44,400 nt of DNA, taken from Candidatus Zixiibacteriota bacterium. GTDB lineage: Bacteria; Zixibacteria; MSB-5A5; JAABVY01; JAHJOQ01. Below are positions 1 through 8,645 of the stretch, piece by piece. Position numbers and translations under genes: made by a program. The stretch's first letter is position 1; every line of letters begins with the position of its first letter. The notes below the pieces were generated by a model, which had not been told where the DNA came from, ran no database searches, and saw only the letters and a program-made list of their open reading frames with translations. The DNA lies in the NCBI GenBank assembly GCA_020053015.1, contig JAGVNY010000036.1, positions 1 through 44,400 on the forward strand, written 5' to 3'.

Positions 1-50
1 GAGCAGCCCGTAAGCAACACGACAAGTGCGAGTAACAGAGAATTCCTCAT
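1..50 (-). CDS. Putative lipoprotein, N-terminus only (gene truncated by window start)
   Basis: Reverse complement of 1-50 reads ATG AGG AAT TCT CTG ... = MRNSLLLALVVLLTGCS, a signal peptide with lipobox LTGC. Confidence 0.55.
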   Translation of the reverse strand, partial: MRNSLLLALVVLLTGC

Positions 51-152
51 GCCCGCTAAGAGAAAGCCGGTCGGTTACAGAGTCAAGGCTAAAATCTGTT
101 TTTGTTGATATTGCACAATGCGCTGATAGCTTCTGAAATTGAGAGTGGTTGT

Positions 153-1289
153 GTGGAGGTGGTCTTGCGTTCATCTCTGTCCGTATTGATTTTAGCTTCC
201 TTTCTGCTGGCCAGCACTGCTGCTTCCGAGAGTCTGACTATAATCGATGTCATTGCGCAGGACACACCATACGATGGCGGCGGGTCTGTCACTATTCGCT
301 GGGACTTTTCGATCGACCAAGTCGATGCTGCCGGATTTCATATTGAAATCTTCCGTCGAGCAGCCGGAGAACAGCAATGGAATCTAATCGGTAACGCTCT
401 TCCGAAGAAGCTGGAGTTTGTTGACAGATCGGTCAGCGATGGCGTTCACTACCAGTATAAGCTTGTCGCCGGGTCACAGGAGTCAATCGTCGGACCCGTG
501 ATGTCAAGTGCGCAATGGTTCGACGTCCGAAGACTGTCTATTCTCGTAGGGCTCGTCGTCTGTGCACTGGCAACAGGGGCGGTCACGCTGATGCGAAGGC
601 GAGGTCGCAGTCTCTATGTTCGCCCGTTGAGGGGGCTTGAAGCTGTCGATGAGGCGGTCGGCAGAGCAACTGAAATGGGCAAGCCGATTCTGTACACTCC
701 GGGCTGGGGAGGGGACATTCAGAGGCCGACCACGATCGCATCATTGAACATCCTCAGTCATGTCGCTCGAAAGGCTGCTGAATACAAATGCGAGCTGCTC
801 TTTCCCACTCACGATCCGGTGATTATGGCAGCGGCTGACGAGGTGATTCGCGAGGCATATACGGCCGCCGGCGAGGCAGATTCCTACACTCCGGGCAATG
901 TGATATTCACTACATCATCACAGCTTGGGTACGCCGCGGCTGTGGACGGACTCATCACTCGACATAGGCCGGCAGCAGTATTTCTGCTCGGTACATTCGA
1001 GGGCGAGGCGCTCATACTTGCGGAAACCGCAAACTCAGTCGGAGCGCTGCAAATCGCAGGTACCGATTCAACGATACAACTATCGTTCTTCATCGTCGCG
1101 TGCGACTACACACTAATCGGCGAGGAACTCTTCGCGGCGTCAGGATACCTGACGCGAGATGAGAAGGTGCTTAGATCAATTCTGGTTCAGGACTATCTTA
1201 AGCTTGCGCTTGGCCTGGCTCTTATTGTAGGCGCTGTTCTGACGACGCTCGGTTATACCGGCCTGGCAGACTGGCTGGGTGGATCGTGA
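153..1289 (+). CDS. Membrane protein with signal peptide, FN3-like extracellular domain, TM helix and DUF6754-like C-terminal region
   Basis: ORF 102..1289; likely start among GTG codons at 153/159/162. Hydrophobic N-terminus, beta-rich segment, TM (LSILVGLVVCALATGAVTL), C-terminal TM. Confidence 0.75.
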   Translation: MEVVLRSSLSVLILASFLLASTAASESLTIIDVIAQDTPYDGGGSVTIRWDFSIDQVDAAGFHIEIFRRAAGEQQWNLIGNALPKKLEFVDRSVSDGVHYQYKLVAGSQESIVGPVMSSAQWFDVRRLSILVGLVVCALATGAVTLMRRRGRSLYVRPLRGLEAVDEAVGRATEMGKPILYTPGWGGDIQRPTTIASLNILSHVARKAAEYKCELLFPTHDPVIMAAADEVIREAYTAAGEADSYTPGNVIFTTSSQLGYAAAVDGLITRHRPAAVFLLGTFEGEALILAETANSVGALQIAGTDSTIQLSFFIVACDYTLIGEELFAASGYLTRDEKVLRSILVQDYLKLALGLALIVGAVLTTLGYTGLADWLGGS

Positions 1290-1342
1290 CCTTAGAAATG
1301 GCTATTCCGGAACGAGAGATCTATGGGGAATCGAATTGAACT

Positions 1343-1966
1343 ATGATGACAACCCGTAAGATCAGCTTCGTCATTTGTTTTGCCGCGGGAATATTCGGAC
1401 TCGTCCAGTACTTCTCACCACACCCTGCTATCTCCTCGGTTTACAGATCGTTGCTGGATTGGGTCCAGATCATCTTCGCATTTGCGCTGTTGGTGGGCGC
1501 CCTTTCAGTGCTGCGAATGCACGCGGGCAAAGTCATGAAGAGGGATCGTCACTGGGTCTACAGCGCCGTCGCCGTCGCCTCCCTCATTGCGATGACGGCG
1601 GCAGGTTTCGCAGGTGGAGCAGACCGAGGATCCCTGTTCGCTTGGCTCTTCGACAACGTGCAGGTTCCGATGCAATCCACAGTGTTCGCGTTGCTTGCTT
1701 TCTTCGTTGCATCCGCAGCTTACAGGGGATTCAGGATGAGGAACTTGGAAGCAGGTATATTGCTGGTCACCGCGCTTCTGATAATGCTTGCCCGGATTCC
1801 GATCGGCGAGCTTGCTACTGATTGGCTGCCGCGATCCGCCGACTGGGTACTGAATGTGCCTTCCATGTCAGCCAAGAGAGCGCTACTGATCGGTATCGGT
1901 TTGGGCTCCGTAACAACTGCCCTGAGAGTGATTCTCGGGATCGAACGCAGTGCAATCGGCGGATGA
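1343..1966 (+). CDS. Hypothetical multi-pass membrane protein
   Basis: 207-aa ORF with several hydrophobic helices, tightly followed by next ORF. Confidence 0.75.
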   Translation: MMTTRKISFVICFAAGIFGLVQYFSPHPAISSVYRSLLDWVQIIFAFALLVGALSVLRMHAGKVMKRDRHWVYSAVAVASLIAMTAAGFAGGADRGSLFAWLFDNVQVPMQSTVFALLAFFVASAAYRGFRMRNLEAGILLVTALLIMLARIPIGELATDWLPRSADWVLNVPSMSAKRALLIGIGLGSVTTALRVILGIERSAIGG

Positions 1967-1972
1967 CGGAAT

Positions 1973-2773
1973 ATGAGACTATTGTCGCTTGACAGAAGAA
2001 TCATCTACATCTTAGTGCTGTTGGCGGTGGGAGTGCCGCTGCTGTTCAGAGTCCCATTGCCGGTGAAAGTGGGTGTGGAAACCAGGAAAGTGCACAGCGC
2101 AATCGACAACATTCCGCATGGAAGCTATGTGATGCTCTCCTTCGATATTGAGGCTTCGTCGTTGCCGGAAGTCAAACCGCTGGCTGAGGCGACCGTTCGG
2201 CATTGCTTCCAGAGAGATTTGCGCATCATAGGGTTAGCTCTATTCTCAGAGGGAGCTGCGATCGGTTACAATCTGTTGGTGCAGGTCGCGGACGAAATGG
2301 GCAAGGTGTACGGCTCGGACTACATCTACCTCGGCTTTCGGCCGCAGTATGTGTCTGCAATACTGGGTATGGGGGAGAGCATTGAGGATGTGTTCCCGTT
2401 GGACTATCTGAACAACGATTGGCGCGAATACCCTGGATATGCAAGTCTTGGCAACTACGACGATGTAGCTCTGGTGATCTCCATTGCTGATGGTTCCCTA
2501 CCGACATACTGGGTCGAGTACGCCGGAAGCCGGTACAATCAGAAGATTGCTGCTTGTTTGACGGCGGCCATGACGACCTCTTACTATCCATACACGGTCT
2601 CCGGTCAGCTTGTCGGCATGGTGAGTGGATTGAAAGGAGCGGCCGAGTATGAAACGATGCTCGGATACAGCGGCGGAGGACATCGCGGAATGCTCTCGCA
2701 ATCCTCAGGGCATGCTCTGATTATCCTTCTTGTAATCGTCGCTAACGTAGCGGAGTTGAGAAAGCGCAAATGA
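1973..2773 (+). CDS. Hypothetical protein with N- and C-terminal TM segments
   Basis: 266-aa ORF, 4-nt overlap with next ORF; conserved operon-like packing. Confidence 0.75.
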   Translation: MRLLSLDRRIIYILVLLAVGVPLLFRVPLPVKVGVETRKVHSAIDNIPHGSYVMLSFDIEASSLPEVKPLAEATVRHCFQRDLRIIGLALFSEGAAIGYNLLVQVADEMGKVYGSDYIYLGFRPQYVSAILGMGESIEDVFPLDYLNNDWREYPGYASLGNYDDVALVISIADGSLPTYWVEYAGSRYNQKIAACLTAAMTTSYYPYTVSGQLVGMVSGLKGAAEYETMLGYSGGGHRGMLSQSSGHALIILLVIVANVAELRKRK

Positions 2774-3369
2774 CGGACCTTGCCACCATCGTTGCACTCG
2801 CTCTGACGCTTTGCATTCTGTCATTCTTGTATCGCGAGAATCCATTTTACCGGTTCGCGGAATATTTGTTGGTCGGTGTATCAGTTGGCTACTCAACGGT
2901 TGTTATTTGCCGAAACTCTATCTATCCCCTCGTCATTGAGAGGATAAGCTCTTCGGGTGACATTCTTGTTCTAATACCTGCCGCGTTGGGACTTCTCATG
3001 TTTGCGCGTCTCAAGAGGAGCTGGTCGGGTCTTTCCCGGCTTCCCCTTGCGCTGATGATAGGGTTCGGAGCAGGAGTTTCGATCCCCGCAATGCTCCAAG
3101 CGCGAGTACTGAAGCAAGTGTCATCATCAATGCAATCGCTGGCTACACTCGACGGGATCGTTATAGTTGTTGGCGTCATAAGTACTATGTCTTATTTCTA
3201 TTTCTCCCGGAAGCAGGAGGGACTCAACGGTCGGCTGGCCAAGCTGGGTACTTACTTCCTGATGGTCTTCTTCGGAGCGACTTTTGGATTCACTGTAATG
3301 TCTCGAATATCGTTGCTGATCGGAAGGCTGGAGTTCATATTGCGGGACGCGTTCGGTCTTGTTTCATAA
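2770..3369 (+). CDS. Hypothetical multi-pass membrane protein
   Basis: 199-aa ORF, strongly hydrophobic, overlaps the preceding stop. Confidence 0.75.
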   Translation: MTDLATIVALALTLCILSFLYRENPFYRFAEYLLVGVSVGYSTVVICRNSIYPLVIERISSSGDILVLIPAALGLLMFARLKRSWSGLSRLPLALMIGFGAGVSIPAMLQARVLKQVSSSMQSLATLDGIVIVVGVISTMSYFYFSRKQEGLNGRLAKLGTYFLMVFFGATFGFTVMSRISLLIGRLEFILRDAFGLVS

Positions 3370-3509
3370 TGATATGCAAGAAATGCAGGAAAGCCATGAA
3401 AGAGCTTGGACGCAAGTTTCACAAGCAACGCAAATGGGTTTGTCAGCACTGTGGCCGGGTGACATTTCAGAAGCTGCCAAAGAAGCGGACGGGGAAGACC
3501 GACAAATAG
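3369..3509 (+). CDS. Small (46 aa) zinc-ribbon-like protein
   Basis: Not in the supplied ORF track (too short). Translated by hand: MICKKCRKAMKELGRKFHKQRKWVCQHCGRVTFQKLPKKRTGKTDK*. Two CxxC pairs; ATG overlaps the preceding stop by 1 nt. Confidence 0.6.
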   Translation: MICKKCRKAMKELGRKFHKQRKWVCQHCGRVTFQKLPKKRTGKTDK

Positions 3510-3536
3510 TAATAGGGTATCGGAAAAGGACTTGAT

Positions 3537-4343
3537 GTGGCGGAGCCGAAAGAAATAAGATTGGGCACATCCGGATATTCCTTTCTGGACTGGGTCGGAC
3601 CATTTTATCCGGAAGGTATCCCGAAAGGGAATATGCTTGACTTCTATGTGAAATCCTTTGATACTGTTGAAATAAACTCGTCGTATTACTCGATACCCCA
3701 TTTCAAGGTATTCGAGAATATGGAGAAGAAGACTCCACCGGGTTTTGTGTTTATGGTGAAGGGACACAAGAGCTTGACTCATGAGCGATCCGATGTGTTG
3801 GGACCTGTCAACCAATTTGTAGAGAGCATTCGACCACTCAGGGCTGCCGGAAAACTCAAGGGTGTGCTACTGCAGTTCCCGTATTCCTTTCGTTGGTCGC
3901 AGAAGAACCAGACGTACATCCTCAGGGTAAGAGATCTCCTTGATGGCTTCGATGTCTATATCGAATTCAGGCATCGTGGTTGGATTCGCGACGACATTCT
4001 GTTGCAGTTGGAGCAACACAAACTCAGCGTCTGTTCGGTTGATTGCCCTCAGCTCGACTCACTGCCGAGACCGCTCCTACTGCAATCGTCCAAGAATGTC
4101 TACGTCAGGCTTCACGGGCGGAACGCCGAGCACTGGTGGAAGGGCGGCTCTCTTCGGTACGATTATCTTTACAGCGAGAAACAGCTCACGGACTGGATTT
4201 CGAAGATCCGTGATTCGAAGCGCCCGATTCAAAACGCGTATCTGTTCTTTAATAACTGCCATTTGGGGCAGGCTGTGCAGAACGCGAAGATGATGATGGG
4301 CCTCCTTGGGCTTGGTTCGGACGCAGAGAGAAGTGGATCATGA
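3537..4343 (+). CDS. DUF72 (YecE-like) family protein
   Basis: IRLGTSGYSFLDWVGPFYPEGIPKGNMLDFYVKSFDTVEINSSYY...FMVKGHKSLTHER...VYVRLHGRN is the DUF72 pattern; GTG start. Confidence 0.85.
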   Translation: MAEPKEIRLGTSGYSFLDWVGPFYPEGIPKGNMLDFYVKSFDTVEINSSYYSIPHFKVFENMEKKTPPGFVFMVKGHKSLTHERSDVLGPVNQFVESIRPLRAAGKLKGVLLQFPYSFRWSQKNQTYILRVRDLLDGFDVYIEFRHRGWIRDDILLQLEQHKLSVCSVDCPQLDSLPRPLLLQSSKNVYVRLHGRNAEHWWKGGSLRYDYLYSEKQLTDWISKIRDSKRPIQNAYLFFNNCHLGQAVQNAKMMMGLLGLGSDAERSGS

Positions 4344-5323
4344 ACAGGACACGAAAGACAGCTTTGGTCATTGCATTTACCGTTGTGCTACTCGCAGCTC
4401 ACTACCGCTTCGGATTTCCATTGCGCAATATCATCGATCATTCTGCTTGCATGAATGCATTTCAGGCCACTCTTGCCTTGCCTCAGCACGAAGTCTATCG
4501 ACAGACTGAGAGGTCTCTAAGCGGTAGGCCGAAGATCAACTGTGCTTCCGCATTGGTGATAGACAACAATACGCAGGAAATCCTATTCGCAAAGAACTCA
4601 TCTGAGAAGCGCTCCATTGCGTCCATATCCAAATTGATGAGCGCGCTCGTGCTTGAAGATATGCGATTCGACTGGACCAAGCCAGTCCACGTGGTGAATG
4701 AGGATGCGGAGAATTCATCGCGGTCGCGGCTGAAAGTAGGGGAGTCGTTCAGCGCCAATGATCTGTTGTTTGTCGCACTTGTTTGCTCCGACAACAGGGC
4801 CGTACGTGCTCTTGCGAGAGCAACGGGTCTCGCGAATGGGGATTTTATAGAGATGATGAACAACAAGGCTCGTTCGCTCGGCATGTACTCATCGGAGTTC
4901 CACGAAGTGAGCGGGCTTGACTCGATGAATATGGCGACTGCTGAGGATTGCGCGCGGCTTCTCAATGCTGCCCTTAACGACCGGCTGATCGCTGCCGCGA
5001 CCACAACGGAGGCTTATGCATTTCGGCCGCTCAACAAAGTCCGGATGCGCAATATCGTTAACACAAACAGACTCCTGAACTCCGACTGGACTGTAAAGGG
5101 CGGCAAGACAGGCTATATACGAAGATCGGGCTACTGTCTTGCCACTCGGCTGGAAGACGGTATGGGACACGATATCACTGTGGTCGTGCTCGGTGCGCCG
5201 GGATCGAATTCACGATTCAAATCTGTCCAGTCGCTCGCGTCTTGGGCATTCGATAACCTGACTCGCATTGATCGAAGGGTGGAACATGCCTCACAAGGAC
5301 TCAGCTCCACCGGATCCAACTAA
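4340..5323 (+). CDS. D-alanyl-D-alanine carboxypeptidase (PBP5/6, DacF-like)
   Basis: Serine-peptidase S11 motifs SISK (SxxK), SDN (SxN) and KGGKTGY (KTG); N-terminal hydrophobic segment. Confidence 0.9.
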   Translation: MNRTRKTALVIAFTVVLLAAHYRFGFPLRNIIDHSACMNAFQATLALPQHEVYRQTERSLSGRPKINCASALVIDNNTQEILFAKNSSEKRSIASISKLMSALVLEDMRFDWTKPVHVVNEDAENSSRSRLKVGESFSANDLLFVALVCSDNRAVRALARATGLANGDFIEMMNNKARSLGMYSSEFHEVSGLDSMNMATAEDCARLLNAALNDRLIAAATTTEAYAFRPLNKVRMRNIVNTNRLLNSDWTVKGGKTGYIRRSGYCLATRLEDGMGHDITVVVLGAPGSNSRFKSVQSLASWAFDNLTRIDRRVEHASQGLSSTGSN

Positions 5324-5657
5324 GGTACTGAAGCAGCTTTGCATTCAAGTCGCAGAGCTCAGTGCAAGACTCAAAGAGCTTCAATTCTCAGTCGATGCAG
5401 TTGGCACTATCGTTGATATCGATCTGAAGAAGGACATTTCTATTCTCCCCGTTTTAGTTGAACGATTCAAGCAGGTTGAGAGCAGACTCGACAGAGGACA
5501 AACGGAGCTTGGTAACATTGAGAGTTCCATCGGGGACGCATGCGCCAGACTCGACATTCTCACCGGCAAAGCGGACCTGCTTGAGAAGCGGCTGTCGGTT
5601 TTGCTTGACCTAACCGACCAGATTTCCGAGCGCCTGTCGACGATCCCCAAGCCGTAA
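5286..5657 (+). CDS. Small coiled-coil hypothetical protein
   Basis: ORF 5268..5657; ATG at 5286 (MPHKDSAPPDP) overlapping the end of the upstream CDS; heptad-like sequence. Confidence 0.55.
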   Translation: MPHKDSAPPDPTKVLKQLCIQVAELSARLKELQFSVDAVGTIVDIDLKKDISILPVLVERFKQVESRLDRGQTELGNIESSIGDACARLDILTGKADLLEKRLSVLLDLTDQISERLSTIPKP

Positions 5658-5713
5658 GCGTGCCGCAGGCAGCTTGAATGCAACCAGCCCACATTTCGTC
5701 GGTCAAAAAGGTG

Positions 5714-5742
5714 TTGACATCATCCGATGTATAGATTAAATA
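5714..5742 (+). promoter_or_regulatory. Sigma70-type promoter upstream of tRNA-Phe
   Basis: TTGACA (5714-5719), 17-nt spacer, TAAATA (5737-5742), ~12 nt before the tRNA 5' end. Confidence 0.55.
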
Positions 5743-5754
5743 GTGCAGCCGTTT

Positions 5755-5827
<73 letters not shown>

Positions 5828-5945
5828 TGTTTTTTCGGGGTTTGAGTTATGACACCGCAAAGGATTCTGTGCGTGGCGGACGTCCCGTCTGCCATGATGG
5901 TAAGTTGGCGCACGAGGAGAGGTTGCCCCGCAAGTGAGTAGTGAG

Positions 5946-6043
5946 TAGGTCAGCCTCCGGAGTCACGCCGTGCGTGACGAAGAAGGCCGACAAGTCTGTG
6001 TCGGGTTTCTTCTTGCGCTTTGCGCAATCCGGAACCCGACCTA
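5946..6043. repeat. Hairpin-rich repeat block bounded by TAGGTC...GACCTA
   Basis: Terminal inverted 6-mers TAGGTC (5946-5951) and GACCTA (6038-6043); internal hairpins GTCACGC-CGT-GCGTGAC and TTGCGC-TTT-GCGCAA. Confidence 0.5.
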
Positions 6044-6414
6044 CGCCAATCTGCCCTCGTGGTAGTCGGTTTGAAGATTACCCCGAGACAGCTTGTCAGG
6101 TATATCTCGCTTTCGGTCGGATCAATGAATGAAGGACAGGCATCCTCAATGGCGGGATTGGAGAGCAGCCTTTCGACAAGGCTGTCGGCGAGTTCGAACG
6201 GTTCGACGGAAGCATCAAGTGCGACATCAGATGCAATTAGCGCACTGAACGTGGTAAACTCTGAGTAGTCGAGCCTCACGGTTACCGAGGTCGGCGAGAC
6301 GGTCAGGTCGACCCGCCCAGAGCCGTTGTAGTAATAGTAGTCTTCTGATCTTGCTGCACCGCCAAAGATGAATAACCCAACCAGAACAACCCCAACGATC
6401 GTTTTCATTTTCAC
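5950..6414 (-). pseudogene. Truncated exported protein (N-terminal fragment; resembles the N-terminal region of secreted S8-type proteases/surface proteins)
   Basis: Signal peptide MKMKTIVGVVLVGLFIFGGAARS, then YYYYNGSGRVDLTVSPTSVTVRLD...IYLTSCLGVIFKPTTTRADW; from about codon 124 on the ORF reads through the repeat block at 5946-6043. Confidence 0.5.
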
Positions 6415-7595
6415 TTCTCCCTCTCCCAGTCAATGGGAATCAACGCCATGGCATACGAATAGTAGCCCGGCTTGTGAGTATCGATTCTCTTTGTCAGCAA
6501 TTTGGCTGCAATATCCAGAACGAGAACAGAACCGCTGGGAAGCGGTCCTCCGCCATTGAGAATGACCATTTGGTCTCCTTCCGGCGTCAGGGAAAGGTAC
6601 CCTGGCTGAAGCATTTCCGTACCCATGCTGATATCACCTGAAGTAACATAGTACTGCAGTGTGTTTGTCGTTATGTCATAAACATCAATACCTCCTATGT
6701 CTGGATTGTCAAAACCGCCGTTGAACGTCATGAAAACACGCTTGCCGTCAGGGTGCCAGGCGTGATCGAAATGCAGACGAGTATCCGGAATGAGTGTTTC
6801 GTGAACGATCGAGAGGCTATCGGTGTCAAGCACTTGGAAATACTTCGGCCCCATGAAGATTCCTACGTCGAGAATCAGGTACTTCCCGTCGGGGCTCACT
6901 GATTTCATCACCGGACCAACTGCGTCACCTGCCCTGTTGAACATCGGGCGAGCAACAACCGAGGTCACACCGGTAGAATCGTAGTTACCGACGAATAGGT
7001 AGTATGCGCCCGGCTGCTTGTCGAAGTAGAATCTCCTCTCGAATGGGTGAAACACTGCGTTCCCAATACCACCGCTGCTGGTATCCTCATAGAGGATATC
7101 AAGACTCGGCAGCTTGTAGAGAGTCAGCATCCTGCTCTCCGAAGTCAGCAGATAGTTTCCGCCGGAAGAGACCTCGACTCTATATCCGCCCTTACCCGAG
7201 CAGATTGCGAGTGTGTCTCCCGTGCGGGTATCCGTCACCCATGTCCAAGAGTCGGGTTCAGTAATGCCGAATGCGGTTCTCGTGTAGTAGGTGTATGATC
7301 CGTCTTCAGAGAATGTTGCATCCCAGAACGCACCGTCGTACAGGTTGTAGAAAGCCAAATCGACAACCGTGCCATACTTGAGACTGAACGTGTAGGCGAT
7401 ATCGTATGACGAGCGTTCCTCGCAGCAGTACAGCACATGATAGTCCGGCACGATCTCCTCATCCGGTTTGGGACATACCGGGCAATCGTCATCGCCACAT
7501 GACACAAGCAGCGCGACAGCGACAAGAGCGGCTGAGAGCGTCAGCCACAGAGCAACTTTCGGAGACACTGAGTCCCGAAGTGTTCGCACATTCAT
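6411..7595 (-). CDS. Exported lipoprotein, beta-propeller-like
   Basis: Signal peptide with lipobox LVSC; repeated blade-like segments (SPDGKYLILDVG, HPDGKRVFMTFNGG, TPEGDQMVILNGG); SD AAGGAGGA upstream of ATG. Confidence 0.75.
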   Translation of the reverse strand: MNVRTLRDSVSPKVALWLTLSAALVAVALLVSCGDDDCPVCPKPDEEIVPDYHVLYCCEERSSYDIAYTFSLKYGTVVDLAFYNLYDGAFWDATFSEDGSYTYYTRTAFGITEPDSWTWVTDTRTGDTLAICSGKGGYRVEVSSGGNYLLTSESRMLTLYKLPSLDILYEDTSSGGIGNAVFHPFERRFYFDKQPGAYYLFVGNYDSTGVTSVVARPMFNRAGDAVGPVMKSVSPDGKYLILDVGIFMGPKYFQVLDTDSLSIVHETLIPDTRLHFDHAWHPDGKRVFMTFNGGFDNPDIGGIDVYDITTNTLQYYVTSGDISMGTEMLQPGYLSLTPEGDQMVILNGGGPLPSGSVLVLDIAAKLLTKRIDTHKPGYYSYAMALIPIDWEREK

Positions 7596-7621
7596 AATCC
7601 TCCTTCAATTTGGGTTTGGTG

Positions 7622-7675
7622 GCATGGCCGTCTCGGCCATGTTCTCACCCCGCGATGCGGGGTGCTACGGATGTC
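7622..7675. repeat. Array of three short hairpins
   Basis: CATGGCC-GTCTC-GGCCATG, ACCCCGC-GAT-GCGGGGT, GGATG-TCG-CATCC in succession. Confidence 0.5.
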
Positions 7676-7710
7676 GCATCCATCAATGCATCATATCACC
7701 TCCTTCCGCG

Positions 7711-7768
7711 TAGGTCGAAACCCTCGTGGTTTCGACATAGTAGTCCGAACTGCGGGAGTTCGGACCTA
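7711..7768. repeat. Hairpin-rich repeat block bounded by TAGGTC...GACCTA (second copy type)
   Basis: TAGGTC (7711-7716) and GACCTA (7763-7768) enclose GTCGAAACC-CTCGT-GGTTTCGAC and GTCCGAACT-GCGGG-AGTTCGGAC (9-bp stems, 5-nt loops). Confidence 0.55.
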
Positions 7769-7977
7769 TAAGAACTTGAAAACAATTCGAAAAGGACCAA
7801 CGGACCCCTCCGCGTCAATCAACTAAATGGACTCTGAGCCAATAGACGGATCAGGGACGATTTTGTCAAGTTGATTTGGGTTACAAGATATTGCGTGTTC
7901 GACACATACCCACATGTGCAGCTCTGACAGGTCAAATGCTCCGCATGTTTGATTACTTACCGCTTGCTGCATTACAG

Positions 7978-8007
7978 TTGACAAAGTCCCAAACAGAAGA
8001 CTATCAT
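7978..8007 (+). promoter_or_regulatory. Candidate sigma70-type promoter for the CBS/SLC13 operon
   Basis: TTGACA (7978-7983), 18-nt spacer, TATCAT (8002-8007). Confidence 0.45.
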
Positions 8008-8034
8008 TGTGGAGTTTTGATCGTACTGCGGCAG

Positions 8035-8060
8035 CAACTGCCTGATATAGCAGGCAGTTG
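8035..8060. promoter_or_regulatory. Perfect 10-bp inverted repeat in the leader of the CBS-domain gene
   Basis: CAACTGCCTG-ATATAG-CAGGCAGTTG between the predicted promoter and the ATG at 8085. Confidence 0.5.
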
Positions 8061-8084
8061 ATTGACCGGGAAGAGGAGCTGAGA

Positions 8085-8609
8085 ATGGCTACAAAGAAAG
8101 CAGGGGATATAATGATACCTCTGCAAGAGTACCCACATATCCCTTACTGGTTCACGCTGCGGCAAGCTGTTGCCGAGCTCGAGAAGTCGGCCTTGCAGGT
8201 CGAAGGGCGCATGTCACTTCCAAGAGCGCTTCTCGTCTTCGATGAGAAATATGATCTCGTGGGGATTCTGAGACGCCGTGACATTCTGCGCGGCCTGGAG
8301 CCGAAATTCCTTCGAACCATGTCTATATCTCACAGGAAGAGCCTTTTCGACGTAGAGATTGACCCTAAGCTGGCCGATCTGTCCGCAGGCCAGGTTGGAG
8401 ATGCGATGCGGGAGCAGTCCGAGCATCCGGTCAGCGAAGTGATGCAGCCTATTGTTTCCACTGTCTCAGTGGACGATCACCTTGCAGCAGTGATCTACAA
8501 GATGCTCAGCAGAGATCTCTACCTTATTCCAGTCCTGAAAGAGCAGGAGGTTGTGGGCGTCATTAGGAGCGTGGAAGTGTTTCATGAGGTCGCCAGCCTT
8601 TTGCTGTAG
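8085..8609 (+). CDS. Stand-alone CBS-domain pair protein
   Basis: ORF 8058..8609; ATG 8085 with SD AAGAGGAG. DIMIPLQEYPHIPYWFTLRQAVAELE...LVFDEKYDLVGILRRRDILRG and VSEVMQPIVSTVSVDDHLAAVIYKML...LIPVLKEQEVVGVIRSVEV. Confidence 0.85.
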   Translation: MATKKAGDIMIPLQEYPHIPYWFTLRQAVAELEKSALQVEGRMSLPRALLVFDEKYDLVGILRRRDILRGLEPKFLRTMSISHRKSLFDVEIDPKLADLSAGQVGDAMREQSEHPVSEVMQPIVSTVSVDDHLAAVIYKMLSRDLYLIPVLKEQEVVGVIRSVEVFHEVASLLL

Positions 8610-8645
8610 AGTCTGCCTTCGTCACGCGCGAGAGGAGGGTCTCAA

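Noticed and set aside
7876-8061. 61-aa ORF upstream of the CBS-domain gene
   Set aside because: Overlaps the predicted promoter and inverted repeat; no domain; likely intergenic.
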